From an uncultured Lachnospiraceae bacterium (lineage in GTDB: Bacteria; Bacillota; Clostridia; Lachnospirales; Lachnospiraceae), in the NCBI GenBank assembly GCA_910588875.1, contig CAJURT010000016.1:9640-73639 (forward strand): 64,000 nucleotides of DNA, read 5' to 3'. This document shows, piece after piece, positions 8,517 to 16,831 of this stretch (its first letter is position 1; each line of letters begins with the position of its first letter). The position numbers were made by a program, and so were the translations under genes. The notes beneath the pieces were generated by a model. It was given only the letters and a program-made list of their open reading frames with translations. It made no database searches and was not told the DNA's origin.

Positions 8517-8543
8517 GATATGCCTGATATACCTGATATGCCT
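8517..8543. repeat. Three tandem copies of a 9-bp repeat
   Basis: GATATGCCT, GATATACCT, GATATGCCT in direct tandem, ending 15 bp before the proposed -35 of the ABC-F promoter. This is possibly a regulator site or simple slippage sequence. Confidence 0.75.
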
Positions 8544-8558
8544 GAAGACATATAGCGG

Positions 8559-8587
8559 TAGACAACTGGGGGAAAATGTGATATCAT
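8559..8587 (+). promoter_or_regulatory. Proposed promoter of the ABC-F leader transcript
   Basis: TAGACA (8559-8564), 17-bp spacer, TATCAT (8582-8587). Transcription from here would give a leader of about 370 nt before the ABC-F start codon. Confidence 0.45.
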
Positions 8588-8640
8588 GGGTGGGTAGCAG
8601 CAAAATCAGGCAGTACTTAGTAAAGGAAAGGGGTGGAAGG

Positions 8641-8649
8641 ATGAAGTAA
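8641..8649 (+). CDS. Two-codon upstream ORF (Met-Lys-stop) in the ABC-F leader
   Basis: ATG AAG TAA directly follows an unusually strong ribosome binding region (GGAAAGGGGTGGAAGG). It is in the leader of the Lsa-type gene, before both hairpins. Very short leader ORFs that stall ribosomes under antibiotic are known for other ABC-F genes with transcriptional attenuation. The role here is inferred. Confidence 0.5.
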   Translation: MK

Positions 8650-8681
8650 GTTTCCTGTGAAAATAACGTTATAGCAGAAGG

Positions 8682-8715
8682 CATGTGTACTTTTTCCGTA
8701 CACATGGTTGTTTTT
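8682..8715 (+). terminator. First leader hairpin (perfect 9-bp stem, T-rich tail)
   Basis: CATGTGTAC (8682-8690) pairs perfectly with GTACACATG (8698-8706), followed by GTTGTTTTTG. It lies 33 nt after the two-codon ORF, the right distance for ribosome position to affect folding. Confidence 0.5.
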
Positions 8716-8898
8716 GTTGCTTGTTATGCAGGAATATTACTTTATCTCCACCTCTGTTTTGTTATAGAACCCATATTGCATAGACGGTTTTTTCAGGAAC
8801 CGCAGATGTCAGTGGCTGCTCGTAAGCGCTGTGGCTTGCCACGGCCGGGGTGGCTCCTGACGGAATTTAAGATAAAATATGGGCTTTTTCCGGATAGA

Positions 8899-8932
8899 AA
8901 CAGTTGTGGGAAATTCCTGCGGCTGTTTTTTT
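8899..8932 (+). terminator. Attenuator terminator just before the ABC-F gene
   Basis: AACAGTTGTGGG pairs (with G-U pairs) with CCTGCGGCTGTT, followed by a run of seven T (8926-8932). It ends 32 bp before the ABC-F start codon. A terminator at this place would switch the gene off unless antitermination occurs, as in antibiotic-inducible ABC-F genes. Confidence 0.7.
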
Positions 8933-8964
8933 GTGGCCATCTGGCCATGAACGGAGGGATGTAT

Positions 8965-10506
8965 ATGTCATTGATACAGGTTTCGGATCTTTCCTTCACC
9001 TATGAGGGAAGCTTTGATCCCGTATTTGAAGAGGTGTCATTTCAGATTGACACGGATTGGAAACTGGGGCTGACAGGGAGAAACGGAAGGGGGAAAACCA
9101 CTCTCTTGCGGCTTTTGCAAGGAGGGCTAACCTATACCGGTTCCATTTCAGCCTCTGTGCGTTTTGATTATTTTCCATGCCCGGTGAAGGACCCCTCACT
9201 GATGGCCTATGAGGTTCTGGAGAATCTCCCCGGCAGTGACCGGTATGAGTTCTGGGAACTTCTGCGGGAACTGGGGAGGCTTCAGGTGGCGGAGGAGATA
9301 TTGTACCGGCCATTTAAGTCTTTGTCCGGAGGGGAGCGTACCAAATTACTGCTGGCTGCCCTGTTTTTGCAGAAGAATTTCCTGCTGATCGATGAGCCCA
9401 CCAACCATCTGGACCAGGAGGGCAGGAGGCTGGTAAGCCGGTATTTAAGTAGTAAAAAGGGATTTATCCTGGTATCCCATGACAGAGTGTTCCTTGATGG
9501 GTGTGTAGATCACATCCTGGCTGTCAACCGGACTGGGATCGAAGTGCAGAAGGGTAACTTTTCATCCTGGCGGGAAAACAAACGGAGGCAGGATGCCTTT
9601 GAACTTGCAGAGAATGACCGCCTGAAAAAGGATATCCGCCGTCTCCAGGCGGCAGCACGCCAGTCAGGAAACTGGGCAGAAAAGGTTGAGGGGCAAAAAA
9701 TCGGTCGGAACCCCAAAAAAGAAGAAACCTTTATTGGAACCCGCTCCTATATCGGAGAAAAATCACGCCGCATGCAGCAGCGGAGAAAAAATCTGGAACG
9801 GCGCCAAAACCGTGCCATTGAAGAAAAGGAAAAGCTGCTTAAAAACATAGAAACGGCAGAGGACTTAAAGCTGTTTTTCCTTTCCCACCACTCCCAAAAG
9901 CTGGCTGTCTTAGAACATGTGGAGGTGGGATACGGCTGCCCGCCGAAGCCGGTATGCAAAGAAGTCTCCCTGGAAATATGCCAGGGACAACGAATTTTTT
10001 TGCAGGGAAAAAACGGATGCGGGAAATCAAGCATCCTGAAACTGATCCTGGATTGGGAGGAGTTTTCCGGCGCATATCATAATGGCGCCGAAGTTCAACT
10101 GTGCAAAGGAAGCCTGTGGCGGGCCGGAGGATTGAAAATCTCCTATGTATCCCAGGAAACCTCCTTCCTTGTGGGAGGCCTGCGGGAATATAGCCTGGCC
10201 TGCGGCGTGGAGGAACGGCTTTTTATGGCTCTTTTGCGCAAGCTGGGCTTTTCCCGGGAACAGTTTGAAAAACCCATGGAGGATTACAGTGAAGGCCAGA
10301 AAAAGAAGGTGCTCCTGGCACGCAGCCTGTGTGAGCAGGCCCATCTTTATGTCTGGGATGAACCTCTCAATTATATTGATTTGGATTCACGGATACAGAT
10401 TGAAGAATTGATTATGAAATTCAGGCCTACTATGCTTCTGGTGGAACATGATGAAGCATTTACTGAAAAAGTGGCCACACACAAAGTGGCCTTGGAACCA
10501 TCCTGA
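8965..10506 (+). CDS. Lsa-type ABC-F ribosome protection protein
   Basis: The protein has 513 residues with two ATP-binding cassettes and no membrane segment, the ABC-F layout. Cassette 1 has Walker A GRNGRGKTT, signature LSGGERTK and LLIDEPTNHLD. Cassette 2 has GKNGCGKSS and a degenerate signature YSEGQKKK with VWDEPLNYID. The linker between them (about 225-310) is basic and predicted coiled coil, the arm that reaches the ribosome. The start SLIQVSDLSFTYEGSFDP closely resembles Lsa proteins, which rescue ribosomes from lincosamides, streptogramin A and pleuromutilins. The ATG at 8965 is chosen because GGAGGG lies 6 bases before it; the ATG at 8959 is too close. The frame is open upstream to 8683, but that overlaps the hairpins. 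The resistance spectrum is inferred. Confidence 0.88.
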   Translation: MSLIQVSDLSFTYEGSFDPVFEEVSFQIDTDWKLGLTGRNGRGKTTLLRLLQGGLTYTGSISASVRFDYFPCPVKDPSLMAYEVLENLPGSDRYEFWELLRELGRLQVAEEILYRPFKSLSGGERTKLLLAALFLQKNFLLIDEPTNHLDQEGRRLVSRYLSSKKGFILVSHDRVFLDGCVDHILAVNRTGIEVQKGNFSSWRENKRRQDAFELAENDRLKKDIRRLQAAARQSGNWAEKVEGQKIGRNPKKEETFIGTRSYIGEKSRRMQQRRKNLERRQNRAIEEKEKLLKNIETAEDLKLFFLSHHSQKLAVLEHVEVGYGCPPKPVCKEVSLEICQGQRIFLQGKNGCGKSSILKLILDWEEFSGAYHNGAEVQLCKGSLWRAGGLKISYVSQETSFLVGGLREYSLACGVEERLFMALLRKLGFSREQFEKPMEDYSEGQKKKVLLARSLCEQAHLYVWDEPLNYIDLDSRIQIEELIMKFRPTMLLVEHDEAFTEKVATHKVALEPS

Positions 10507-10510
10507 CCCC

Positions 10511-10538
10511 AGGCGGCGCATTCTGTGCGCTGCCTGTT
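10511..10538. terminator. Terminator between convergent ABC-F and GNAT genes
   Basis: AGGCGGCGCA pairs with TGCGCTGCCT, followed by GTTTC, in the 50-bp space between the two stop codons. Confidence 0.5.
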
Positions 10539-10556
10539 TCATATGCCCTCCGGATA

Positions 10557-11060
10557 TCAGCCTTTTGGCATATCCGCCCTTTGGAAAGCAAGCCTTTCAT
10601 CCCCATTCTCCAAATAGATAATGCCGCAATACTGAAAACCGTTCTTTTCCAGCATCTTCTGCATCGGGATATTGTCCCGGTGGGTATCAATCCTCAGGTT
10701 ATGGCCGCATTGTTCCAAACACCAGCCGACACAGAAGGATGCCGTACCCTTGCGGATCCCCGGCGCCGCCACCCGGTGCATAACCCCATAGGGCTCCTCA
10801 TTGGCCCAGGCTCCCTCATAAATACTGGCATAATTCGGCTCCTGTTCCACGGAAAAATAGAAAATCCCCAGGACTTGTCCGTCCTCCACGCACAAATAAC
10901 TCCGTCCCCTTTGGATGTCATCTATGATCTGTTCTTTTGGAGGGTGATTGTCCCCCCATTGGGTAGGGTTACCATGGTCTTTCATGAATTGCCTTGCCAT
11001 AGCATAGAGTTCCATGGCCCTGCCAAGGTCTGCCATCGTAGTTTTTCGGATCTCCATCAT
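10557..11060 (-). CDS. GNAT family N-acetyltransferase
   Basis: The protein has 167 residues. MEIRKTTMADLGRAMELYA is the usual GNAT start. The central part has LCVEDGQVLGIFYFSVEQEP (beta strands 2-4), followed by HRVAAPGIRKGTASFCVGWCLEQ in the acetyl-CoA pyrophosphate loop region; the loop here lacks a clean RxxGxG/A motif. NIPMQKMLEKNGFQYCGIIYLENGDERLAFQR is the standard C-terminal end (motif B). The acceptor substrate cannot be told from sequence. It lies 65 bp downstream of the radical SAM gene on the same strand and is likely co-transcribed with it. Confidence 0.82.
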   Translation of the reverse strand: MMEIRKTTMADLGRAMELYAMARQFMKDHGNPTQWGDNHPPKEQIIDDIQRGRSYLCVEDGQVLGIFYFSVEQEPNYASIYEGAWANEEPYGVMHRVAAPGIRKGTASFCVGWCLEQCGHNLRIDTHRDNIPMQKMLEKNGFQYCGIIYLENGDERLAFQRADMPKG

Positions 11061-11125
11061 GTTTTACCTTTCCTTCTGGATATCAAAATTTATAGCGGTC
11101 CGGCAATCAAACCGCCATATCCATT

Positions 11126-12028
11126 TCACGGTTCTATCATATCAAATAACCGAAGCTGTGTCATCTGATATTTTTTCTGATACGCAGATATGATGTCCTT
11201 CATTTGATAGAGAATCTTATAGCGTTGGCATTCCTCGGCAAAAATCTTCCACAAATGAGCGGCTGCCGGGCTGCGGCACTCATACTGGTATCCATACCGG
11301 CGCCGGTAGCGGTCTGCCAGCCCCTGCCCGGGAAAAAGCTGCTCCAATCGGGCATAATACCAGTCACGCTGGTTTCCCCGCAGGGTCATGCCAAATGCCG
11401 CATAGATAAAACGCGCCCCCGCCTCATGGGCACGGCGCACAATGGCGAGGATGTTTTCTTCGCTGTCCTCCAGCCAGGGAAGCACCGGCATCAACAAAAT
11501 CCCGCTGAAAATCCCTGCCTGCCCTAGGGCTTCCACCATCGCAAAACGGTCACTGGAAACCGGAACGCCAGGCTCCAGCTTCTTGCTGAGGGCATCGTCG
11601 GCTGTAGTGACTGTCACCTTGCACAGGACCGGCGAATGTTCCCGAATGGTCTGCAAAACATCAAGATCCCTGAGCATCAAGGTACTCTTAGTCGCTATCG
11701 CCGCCCCGAAATTAAAGGCATCGATCAGTTCCAGGACATGGCGGGTCAGCAAAAGTTCCTTCTCAAACGGGTTATAAGGGTCGCTCATGGCTCCGGTTCC
11801 CACCACGCCGTTTTTTACCTTGCGCCGCAGGTCGTTGCGGATAATCATCAATGCATTTTCCTTGGCACGCACCCGGTCAAAGTCCTCGATATGGTAGCAG
11901 TCAGAACGGCTGTCACAGTAGATACAGCCGTGGCTGCATCCCCGATAGATATTCATATTGTAGTCAATGCCAAACCACTCCCGGCTTTTCGTGGCAGTGA
12001 CAATCGTTTTTGCAGGGATGTATTCCAT
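11126..12028 (-). CDS. SPL-family (spore photoproduct lyase-like) radical SAM protein
   Basis: The protein has 300 residues. The radical SAM cluster motif CSHGCIYC lies at about residues 31-38, preceded by NMNIYRGC, typical of the SplB-like Rv2578c/SPL subgroup. GTGAMSDPYNPFEKELLLTR and ATKSTLMLRDLDVL are conserved TIM-barrel segments. It is shorter than classical spore photoproduct lyase and may repair DNA or act on another target; its substrate is not established. The start is preceded by AAAGGAG and a good promoter lies at 12075-12103. The GNAT gene follows at 65 bp. Confidence 0.85.
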   Translation of the reverse strand: MEYIPAKTIVTATKSREWFGIDYNMNIYRGCSHGCIYCDSRSDCYHIEDFDRVRAKENALMIIRNDLRRKVKNGVVGTGAMSDPYNPFEKELLLTRHVLELIDAFNFGAAIATKSTLMLRDLDVLQTIREHSPVLCKVTVTTADDALSKKLEPGVPVSSDRFAMVEALGQAGIFSGILLMPVLPWLEDSEENILAIVRRAHEAGARFIYAAFGMTLRGNQRDWYYARLEQLFPGQGLADRYRRRYGYQYECRSPAAAHLWKIFAEECQRYKILYQMKDIISAYQKKYQMTQLRLFDMIEP

Positions 12029-12074
12029 GGCTGTCTCCTTTGTGTGAATATGGTTCCCTTCCTTCTTTCTCCCT

Positions 12075-12103
12075 ATTATACAAAATCAAGCCGCAATATA
12101 CAA
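12075..12103 (-). promoter_or_regulatory. Promoter for the radical SAM / GNAT pair
   Basis: Minus strand TTGTAT (12098-12103), 17-bp spacer, TATAAT (12075-12080), about 47 bp upstream of the start codon. Confidence 0.65.
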
Positions 12104-12169
12104 TCATCATTTTCCCACCACAAAAGAAGGCAAAAAATCAAATCCCATTTGAATATCCCATAATACAAA

Positions 12170-12213
12170 GATCCCGCTGCCAGGCTGTCTTTAGCATTCC
12201 CGGCAGCGGGATC
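12170..12213 (-). terminator. Terminator at the end of the sugar-acid operon
   Basis: GATCCCGCTGCC (12170-12181) and GGCAGCGGGATC (12202-12213) form a perfect 12-bp stem directly after the cupin stop codon; the minus-strand tail is CTTTGTATT. Confidence 0.65.
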
Positions 12214-12215
12214 TC

Positions 12216-12593
12216 TCATCTCAATTCCCCACTCTTCTCCTGCTCCCAATGATCCACAATCACGCTGGGCGCATAGACAAACATCATATGCATTTCCGCC
12301 TCCCCGGTATTATGGAGGGCATGCTTTGCGCCGGAAGGGATAAAAATGCAGTCCCCCTCCTTCACCATCTGTTTCTCCCCGTCCACGACCATCACACCGG
12401 TTCCCTTCAGGATGGTGTAGGACTCCACCGTCTCATGCTCATGCTCCGGGATCCCGCCCTCCTGATAGATCACCACATAGCCCTGGCAGAATTTCTCCCC
12501 CTTCATGGCCCCGTTCTGCCCCAGAATCACACGGGTACGCCGGCCGGCCGGAAATTCCGTGCCCTCCACGTCCCAGATATTTATCTTTTCCAT
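12216..12593 (-). CDS. Small cupin-domain protein
   Basis: The protein has 125 residues and is a single cupin barrel. Metal-binding motif 1 is visible as PEHEHETVESYTIL (His, His, Glu), and motif 2 includes FIPSGAKHALHN (His). Such proteins are isomerases, dioxygenase-like enzymes or sugar-binding helpers. Here it is the last gene of the long minus-strand sugar-acid operon, 91 bp after the LacI regulator and just before a terminator. A role in sugar-acid isomerisation or binding is a reasonable guess from context but is not shown by the sequence. Confidence 0.8.
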   Translation of the reverse strand: MEKINIWDVEGTEFPAGRRTRVILGQNGAMKGEKFCQGYVVIYQEGGIPEHEHETVESYTILKGTGVMVVDGEKQMVKEGDCIFIPSGAKHALHNTGEAEMHMMFVYAPSVIVDHWEQEKSGELR

Positions 12594-12684
12594 CTCCGTC
12601 TACTCCTTTTTCCTAAATTCCCGTGAACCATCCGCCCGATATCAGCGCCCTCTGCCCACAGCACCAATCACGGTCCCCGCCTGT

Positions 12685-13692
12685 TCACTCCTTTGCCCCA
12701 ATCTCCCTCACCGACTCCCGGACAATCAGCCTCCCCTTAAAATAGGTACGGCTCGCCGGTGCACAGGTCTGGGAGCGCATCTGCTCCGCCAGCTTCTCAA
12801 AGATCACCTCCGAGGTGTCCGCCAGGGAATGCCGCAGGGTGGTAAGGGGCGGATCCAGGTACTTCACCGAAGGGATATCGTCAAACCCCACCACGGAAAT
12901 ATCATCCGGTATCCGCAGGCCGCTCTTGGTGATCCCCCGGTAAACGCCAAAAGCCATAAAATCATTAAACATAAAAACAGCCGTAGGCCTGTCCTCCGCC
13001 TTCATCAGTTCCAGGGTTTTCACATAGGCATCATCCTCGGACTCCACATCCTTCACCATGTACTTCCCATAGTCCCGAATCCCATACTCCTCAAACACCT
13101 TCAGACACCCGGCCAGCCGCTCCCTGTTATACTGCCGGTCCTTGTCATTGATATACAGAGCGATCTTCCGGTGCCCCTTCCCGGCCAGGTACTTCACCGC
13201 CTGGTAGGAGGCATCCACATTGTCAATATTGATACAGGGAGCATCCACATCAAAGGTACGGTTCACAATCACCATGGGGATATCCCCGATATAAGGCTTC
13301 ACATGCTCAATATTTTCCGTGGATGCAATATACAGAATTCCATCCACAAACAAATACTTCAGGGTAGCGAAATACTCCTCCTCCTTCTTGGCATCCCCCA
13401 GGGCATCACACAGGATCAGGGAATATCCGGCCTCCATGGCACAGACCTCCATATATTTCACTACCTCCGGATAGTAGGGATTCATAATGTCAGGAATAAT
13501 CAGCCCGATCAGGCGGCTTCCCCCCCGTTTCAGGCTCCGGGCCGCCAGGTTCGGCTTGTAATTCAGTTCACTGACCGCCCTCAGAATCTTCGCTTTTTTC
13601 TCCGGCTCCACATAGGCCGCTCCTGATAATGCCCTTGACACCGTGCTGGGGGAAACTCCGGCATATTTGGCAACATCACGAATCCCTACCAT
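12685..13692 (-). CDS. LacI-family transcriptional regulator of the sugar-acid operon
   Basis: The protein has 335 residues. The N-terminal HTH (GIRDVAKYAGVSPSTVSRAL) and hinge helix (NYKPNLAARSLK) are followed by a periplasmic-binding-protein-like sensor domain (LIGLIIPDIMNPYYPEV to VVGFDDIPSVKYLDPPLTTL). The start at 13692 is chosen because GAGAGGTG precedes it and the HTH begins there; longer versions add an unrelated tail. It lies 35 bp after the FAD enzyme gene. The two matching dyads in the promoter at 21051-21108, at the head of the same operon, make it the natural autoregulator. The inducer is unknown, probably an acidic sugar or its KDG-type product. Confidence 0.9.
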   Translation of the reverse strand: MVGIRDVAKYAGVSPSTVSRALSGAAYVEPEKKAKILRAVSELNYKPNLAARSLKRGGSRLIGLIIPDIMNPYYPEVVKYMEVCAMEAGYSLILCDALGDAKKEEEYFATLKYLFVDGILYIASTENIEHVKPYIGDIPMVIVNRTFDVDAPCINIDNVDASYQAVKYLAGKGHRKIALYINDKDRQYNRERLAGCLKVFEEYGIRDYGKYMVKDVESEDDAYVKTLELMKAEDRPTAVFMFNDFMAFGVYRGITKSGLRIPDDISVVGFDDIPSVKYLDPPLTTLRHSLADTSEVIFEKLAEQMRSQTCAPASRTYFKGRLIVRESVREIGAKE

Positions 13693-13727
13693 TGCTGCAC
13701 CTCTCTCATTTTCTGTTTGGAATACTT

Positions 13728-15707
13728 TTACCTTATAATAACATTTTCCCGGTAATTTTTCCATACATTTTCAAACCAGTTATTTTCCTCTGGCACAGGC
13801 CGAACCGGCCGCCACCATATCCGGCAGCTAATGGATGCCCTGTCATAGGATATTTCCTGAAGGGTTGCAGTATCTGTCTCCTTTGTTATGTTTCTGAATT
13901 CCTCCCCCAGCCGGTCATTGGGCAGGGTTCCCTGAGAATGATAGACCAGGCAGGAGCCCCGGCTGATGCCCACCTTTTCGTCATAATCAGCCATTGCCTG
14001 AAGGTACACAAACTGGCTGACCAACAACTGCCTCAGCTTGTACAGATCCTTTAACTCCCCGGGTGCGGACAGCCTGTGGCATTTCCCAAGAGCCTCCCAC
14101 TGCGCCCTGTTTTCCCGGATGGCCTTTTTAAGCCCGCTCCCGGAGCGGATGCTGGCCCCATATTGGGTCATCCTTCTGCGTAATTGTAAAAGTTCCTCCT
14201 TGACTGCGATTGCTTCTCCTCCCGGGCTTAAGGCCTCCTTTCCAAACCGGATTTCCTCCTCAATCTCTTTCTGGTGAAGTCTCATGAACTCCTCCTTATC
14301 CGGCGGAAGCCCCGGATAATTGGCCGCAATGTACTGGCTGGCTCTCAATCCCCCCACCTGCCCCGCATTCAGGGCGCTCCCCCCGGGACGGTACACCCCG
14401 TGGGAACCGTTCACCTCCCCGACGGCAAAAAGATGCGGGATGCTGCTCTCCCACCACTGGTTGCCCCCAATCCCCCCATTGTTGTGCTGGGCGCACAGGG
14501 CAATCTCCAGATACTCCCTGGAAATGTCAATCCCGTGGCTTTTATAAACCTCTATGGCGCCTGGATTCATATGCTTCAACCGGAGATAAGGCGTCCTTTG
14601 CAGGGCATCACAGTTTTCTAAGTACTCCCGGGCCTCCCCCACCAGGTGAGCCGGGGAAAAGTCTCCCTCCTCCTCCAGTTCCGAGGGATTCCGGGTAAAA
14701 TCAAGATACACCCTTCTTCCCCTGAGAACGGTTTCTTGATAGACCAAAAGATCAATCAATGAGGATCCAAAGTCTCTGGCCTTGCGGGGATCAAACGGCC
14801 ACTGGTATCCCTTCAAAAAAGTAGCTGTCACCAGCTGCTCCGGGCTGTCAAAGAATTCCCTCAGAAATTCCCTCTCATCCTCCCCCTTGTCATCCAGGGA
14901 TACATACCGGGGAATGCACTGCTGAAAGGTTCCCGACAGATTCCACCGGAATTTCACGGAGGCAATGCCAAACTGGGATTCCGTCAGGTTCTTGGCCACA
15001 GCCCCTGCCTCCAGGACCACCCCCATTCCCCCGGTCTGGCTCACCGGGTAAACGCTGGACTGATACATCCCCGCCTCCCCCCCGGTAGCCCAGATCACAT
15101 TTTCCGCAGCAAACACGGCAAACCGTTCCCCCTCATCCCCGCATTTTCTCTTGTTCAGGGCAAGGATGCCCCGGGCCCGCTTTTTCTCCCCCTCCCCCTC
15201 CGTAAAAATCCGCACAGCCTGATACCCGTCAAACACAGGGATTCCCTTCTCTTGCACCTGGCGTTCCAGGCATTCCGTCATATACTTTGAGGTCAAAGGC
15301 CCCGCAGAGGTTCCCCGGGACAGGGGATCATGGTCGGTCTTATATCCCACATAACCACCGCTCTGGTTGAAAGGAAAAGGAACCCCGATATCCACCAGGT
15401 GAAAAAATGCCCGCAGGGAACCCGCCGCCTCTGCCAGAGCCAGATCCCCGTCCACACAGCCGCCCGCAAAAAGATCCTTTGCCATCTGCCCCACACTGTC
15501 CGGCTCCTGTCCGCACAAGGTCAACTTATAATAGGTCTGCTTATCCGACCCCGTATTCCTGGAGGTGCCCATCAGACGACCCTCCGTCACCATGGCAATC
15601 TCCTTCTGCCCCAGCTTAAAAAGGGCAAGAGCCGCATTATAACCCGCTGCCCCGGTTCCCACAACAATCGTATTATATCTAAAAAAGGGTATAGTTTTCC
15701 TGTCCAT
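13728..15707 (-). CDS. FAD-dependent oxidoreductase (fumarate reductase/succinate dehydrogenase flavoprotein type)
   Basis: The protein has 659 residues. The FAD Rossmann motif VVGTGAAGYNAALAL is near residue 15, and ENVIWATGGEAGMY is the second flavin contact. HMNPGAIEVYKSHGIDI and CAQHNNGGIGGN lie in the capping/active-site region, and HLFAVGEVNGSHGVYRPGGSALNAGQVGG is the C-terminal FAD loop. This resembles FrdA/NadB-family flavoproteins but has no neighbouring Fe-S or membrane subunit. It lies 17 bp downstream of an SDR gene in a TRAP/LacI operon, so it probably oxidises or reduces a sugar acid or its breakdown product. The substrate is not identifiable from sequence. Confidence 0.82.
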   Translation of the reverse strand: MDRKTIPFFRYNTIVVGTGAAGYNAALALFKLGQKEIAMVTEGRLMGTSRNTGSDKQTYYKLTLCGQEPDSVGQMAKDLFAGGCVDGDLALAEAAGSLRAFFHLVDIGVPFPFNQSGGYVGYKTDHDPLSRGTSAGPLTSKYMTECLERQVQEKGIPVFDGYQAVRIFTEGEGEKKRARGILALNKRKCGDEGERFAVFAAENVIWATGGEAGMYQSSVYPVSQTGGMGVVLEAGAVAKNLTESQFGIASVKFRWNLSGTFQQCIPRYVSLDDKGEDEREFLREFFDSPEQLVTATFLKGYQWPFDPRKARDFGSSLIDLLVYQETVLRGRRVYLDFTRNPSELEEEGDFSPAHLVGEAREYLENCDALQRTPYLRLKHMNPGAIEVYKSHGIDISREYLEIALCAQHNNGGIGGNQWWESSIPHLFAVGEVNGSHGVYRPGGSALNAGQVGGLRASQYIAANYPGLPPDKEEFMRLHQKEIEEEIRFGKEALSPGGEAIAVKEELLQLRRRMTQYGASIRSGSGLKKAIRENRAQWEALGKCHRLSAPGELKDLYKLRQLLVSQFVYLQAMADYDEKVGISRGSCLVYHSQGTLPNDRLGEEFRNITKETDTATLQEISYDRASISCRIWWRPVRPVPEENNWFENVWKNYRENVIIR

Positions 15708-15724
15708 TCTTCCTTGTCCATATC

Positions 15725-16489
15725 TTACAGGCGACGGATATGGAATCCTCCATCTACATCAATATAGTTGCCTGTGGTATAACAAAAATCATCGGAACAA
15801 AAAGCACGCACTGCCTTTGCCACATCCTCCGGCCTGCCCCAGCGGGCAATGGGAAATACCCCCGACTCAATCATCCGGGTATATTTCTCCTCCACCCCCC
15901 TTGTCATATCCGTCCGGATCACCCCGGGCCGGATTTCATACACATAGATCTGCTCCGGCGCCAGCCTGTCCGCATACAATTTGGTCAGCATGGAGATGCC
16001 TGCCTTGGACACACAGTACTCCCCCCGGCTCGTGGAAGAAACCTCGGCAGAACAAGAGGAAATATTGATAATCGTCCCCCGCTTGCCGCCCCGCACCTCC
16101 TGCTTCATCATCTGCAGAGCCACTGCCTGGGTCAGAAACATATTCGACTTTGTATTGGTATTCAGCACATCATCAAAACTCTCTTCCGACATGGCAAGAA
16201 GATCTGACCGCACCTTCGGTGCCACCCCCGCATTATTCACCAATACATGGATTTCCCCCAGGCCATCCACCGCCTCCCTTACAATCCGCTTCCGGTCATC
16301 CCCGTTTCCCACATCCCCGTAAAGCCAGAGATAATCCACCCCCGCCTCCTTGAGGGCCTCCCTGCTCCCGGGATAATGCTCCTCTCCCCTGGTAGCCACC
16401 AAAGCCACCCGGTACCCGGCCCTTCCCAGTTCCTTCACAATAGCCAGCCCAATCCCCCGGCTTCCGCCCGTAACCAACGCTGTCCGCAT
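15725..16489 (-). CDS. SDR family oxidoreductase (3-ketoacyl-ACP reductase-like)
   Basis: The protein has 254 residues, a classical SDR. The NAD(P) motif is TGGSRGIG (about 7-14), NNAGV is at about 89-93, catalytic Ser is in NISSCSAE, and Tyr/Lys are in EYCVSKAG. The C-terminus GNYIDVDGGFHIRRL is typical. A GGAGGG ribosome binding site precedes the ATG. It lies between the large palindromic element and the FAD enzyme gene, so it belongs to the sugar-acid operon or to a sub-operon starting after the palindrome. It probably interconverts a keto and a hydroxy sugar acid, and could be one of the missing uronate reductases, but this is inference. Confidence 0.88.
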   Translation of the reverse strand: MRTALVTGGSRGIGLAIVKELGRAGYRVALVATRGEEHYPGSREALKEAGVDYLWLYGDVGNGDDRKRIVREAVDGLGEIHVLVNNAGVAPKVRSDLLAMSEESFDDVLNTNTKSNMFLTQAVALQMMKQEVRGGKRGTIINISSCSAEVSSTSRGEYCVSKAGISMLTKLYADRLAPEQIYVYEIRPGVIRTDMTRGVEEKYTRMIESGVFPIARWGRPEDVAKAVRAFCSDDFCYTTGNYIDVDGGFHIRRL

Positions 16490-16570
16490 CCAATCCCTCC
16501 TCTTTGAATCTAAATACCATGATGTTTACCAATCACTTAATATCCTTCCTACTATTCTCGCCAATACCCA

Positions 16571-16813
16571 GCCTTGGAGAAGGGAGCGGGGCGTCGGCTT
16601 GCCGGTCAGGGGCTTTTGACTTTTGCAGGGATTTAGAAGCCCTTAAGCTTCCGGATTTTGTGTTGAAACGAAAATACACACTGTTTGAGCGAAGCGAGTT
16701 TGTGTATTTTCGTTTCGCTTTTCGCAAAATAAGGAAGATTTAGGGCTTCTTAATCCCGAAACGGGAAAAAGCCCCAGACCGGCAAGCCGACGCCCCGCTC
16801 CCTTCTCCAAGGC
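16571..16813. repeat. 243-bp imperfect palindromic element between dctM and the SDR gene
   Basis: The 47-bp outer arms (16571-16617 and 16767-16813) are complementary with a single mismatch, beginning GCCTTGGAGAAGGGAGCGGG. Similarity continues inwards through GAAGCCCT and ends in an inner hairpin around AACGAAAATACACA at 16667-16714. The whole element could fold as one long cruciform or RNA stem. It fills most of the 342-bp space with no gene. It may be a miniature mobile element (MITE-like) or a processing/termination structure that lowers expression of the genes after the transporter. No target-site duplication was recognised. Confidence 0.9.
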
Positions 16814-16831
16814 GTACCTCCAGCGATACCT

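Noticed and set aside
8683..8964. N-terminal 94-residue extension of the ABC-F protein
   Set aside because: It would be coded by the leader hairpins and lacks similarity to ABC-F starts; the start at 8965 has a proper ribosome binding site.
12505..13626. Long plus-strand open frame opposite the LacI gene
   Set aside because: Antisense shadow, His/Pro-rich with no domain.
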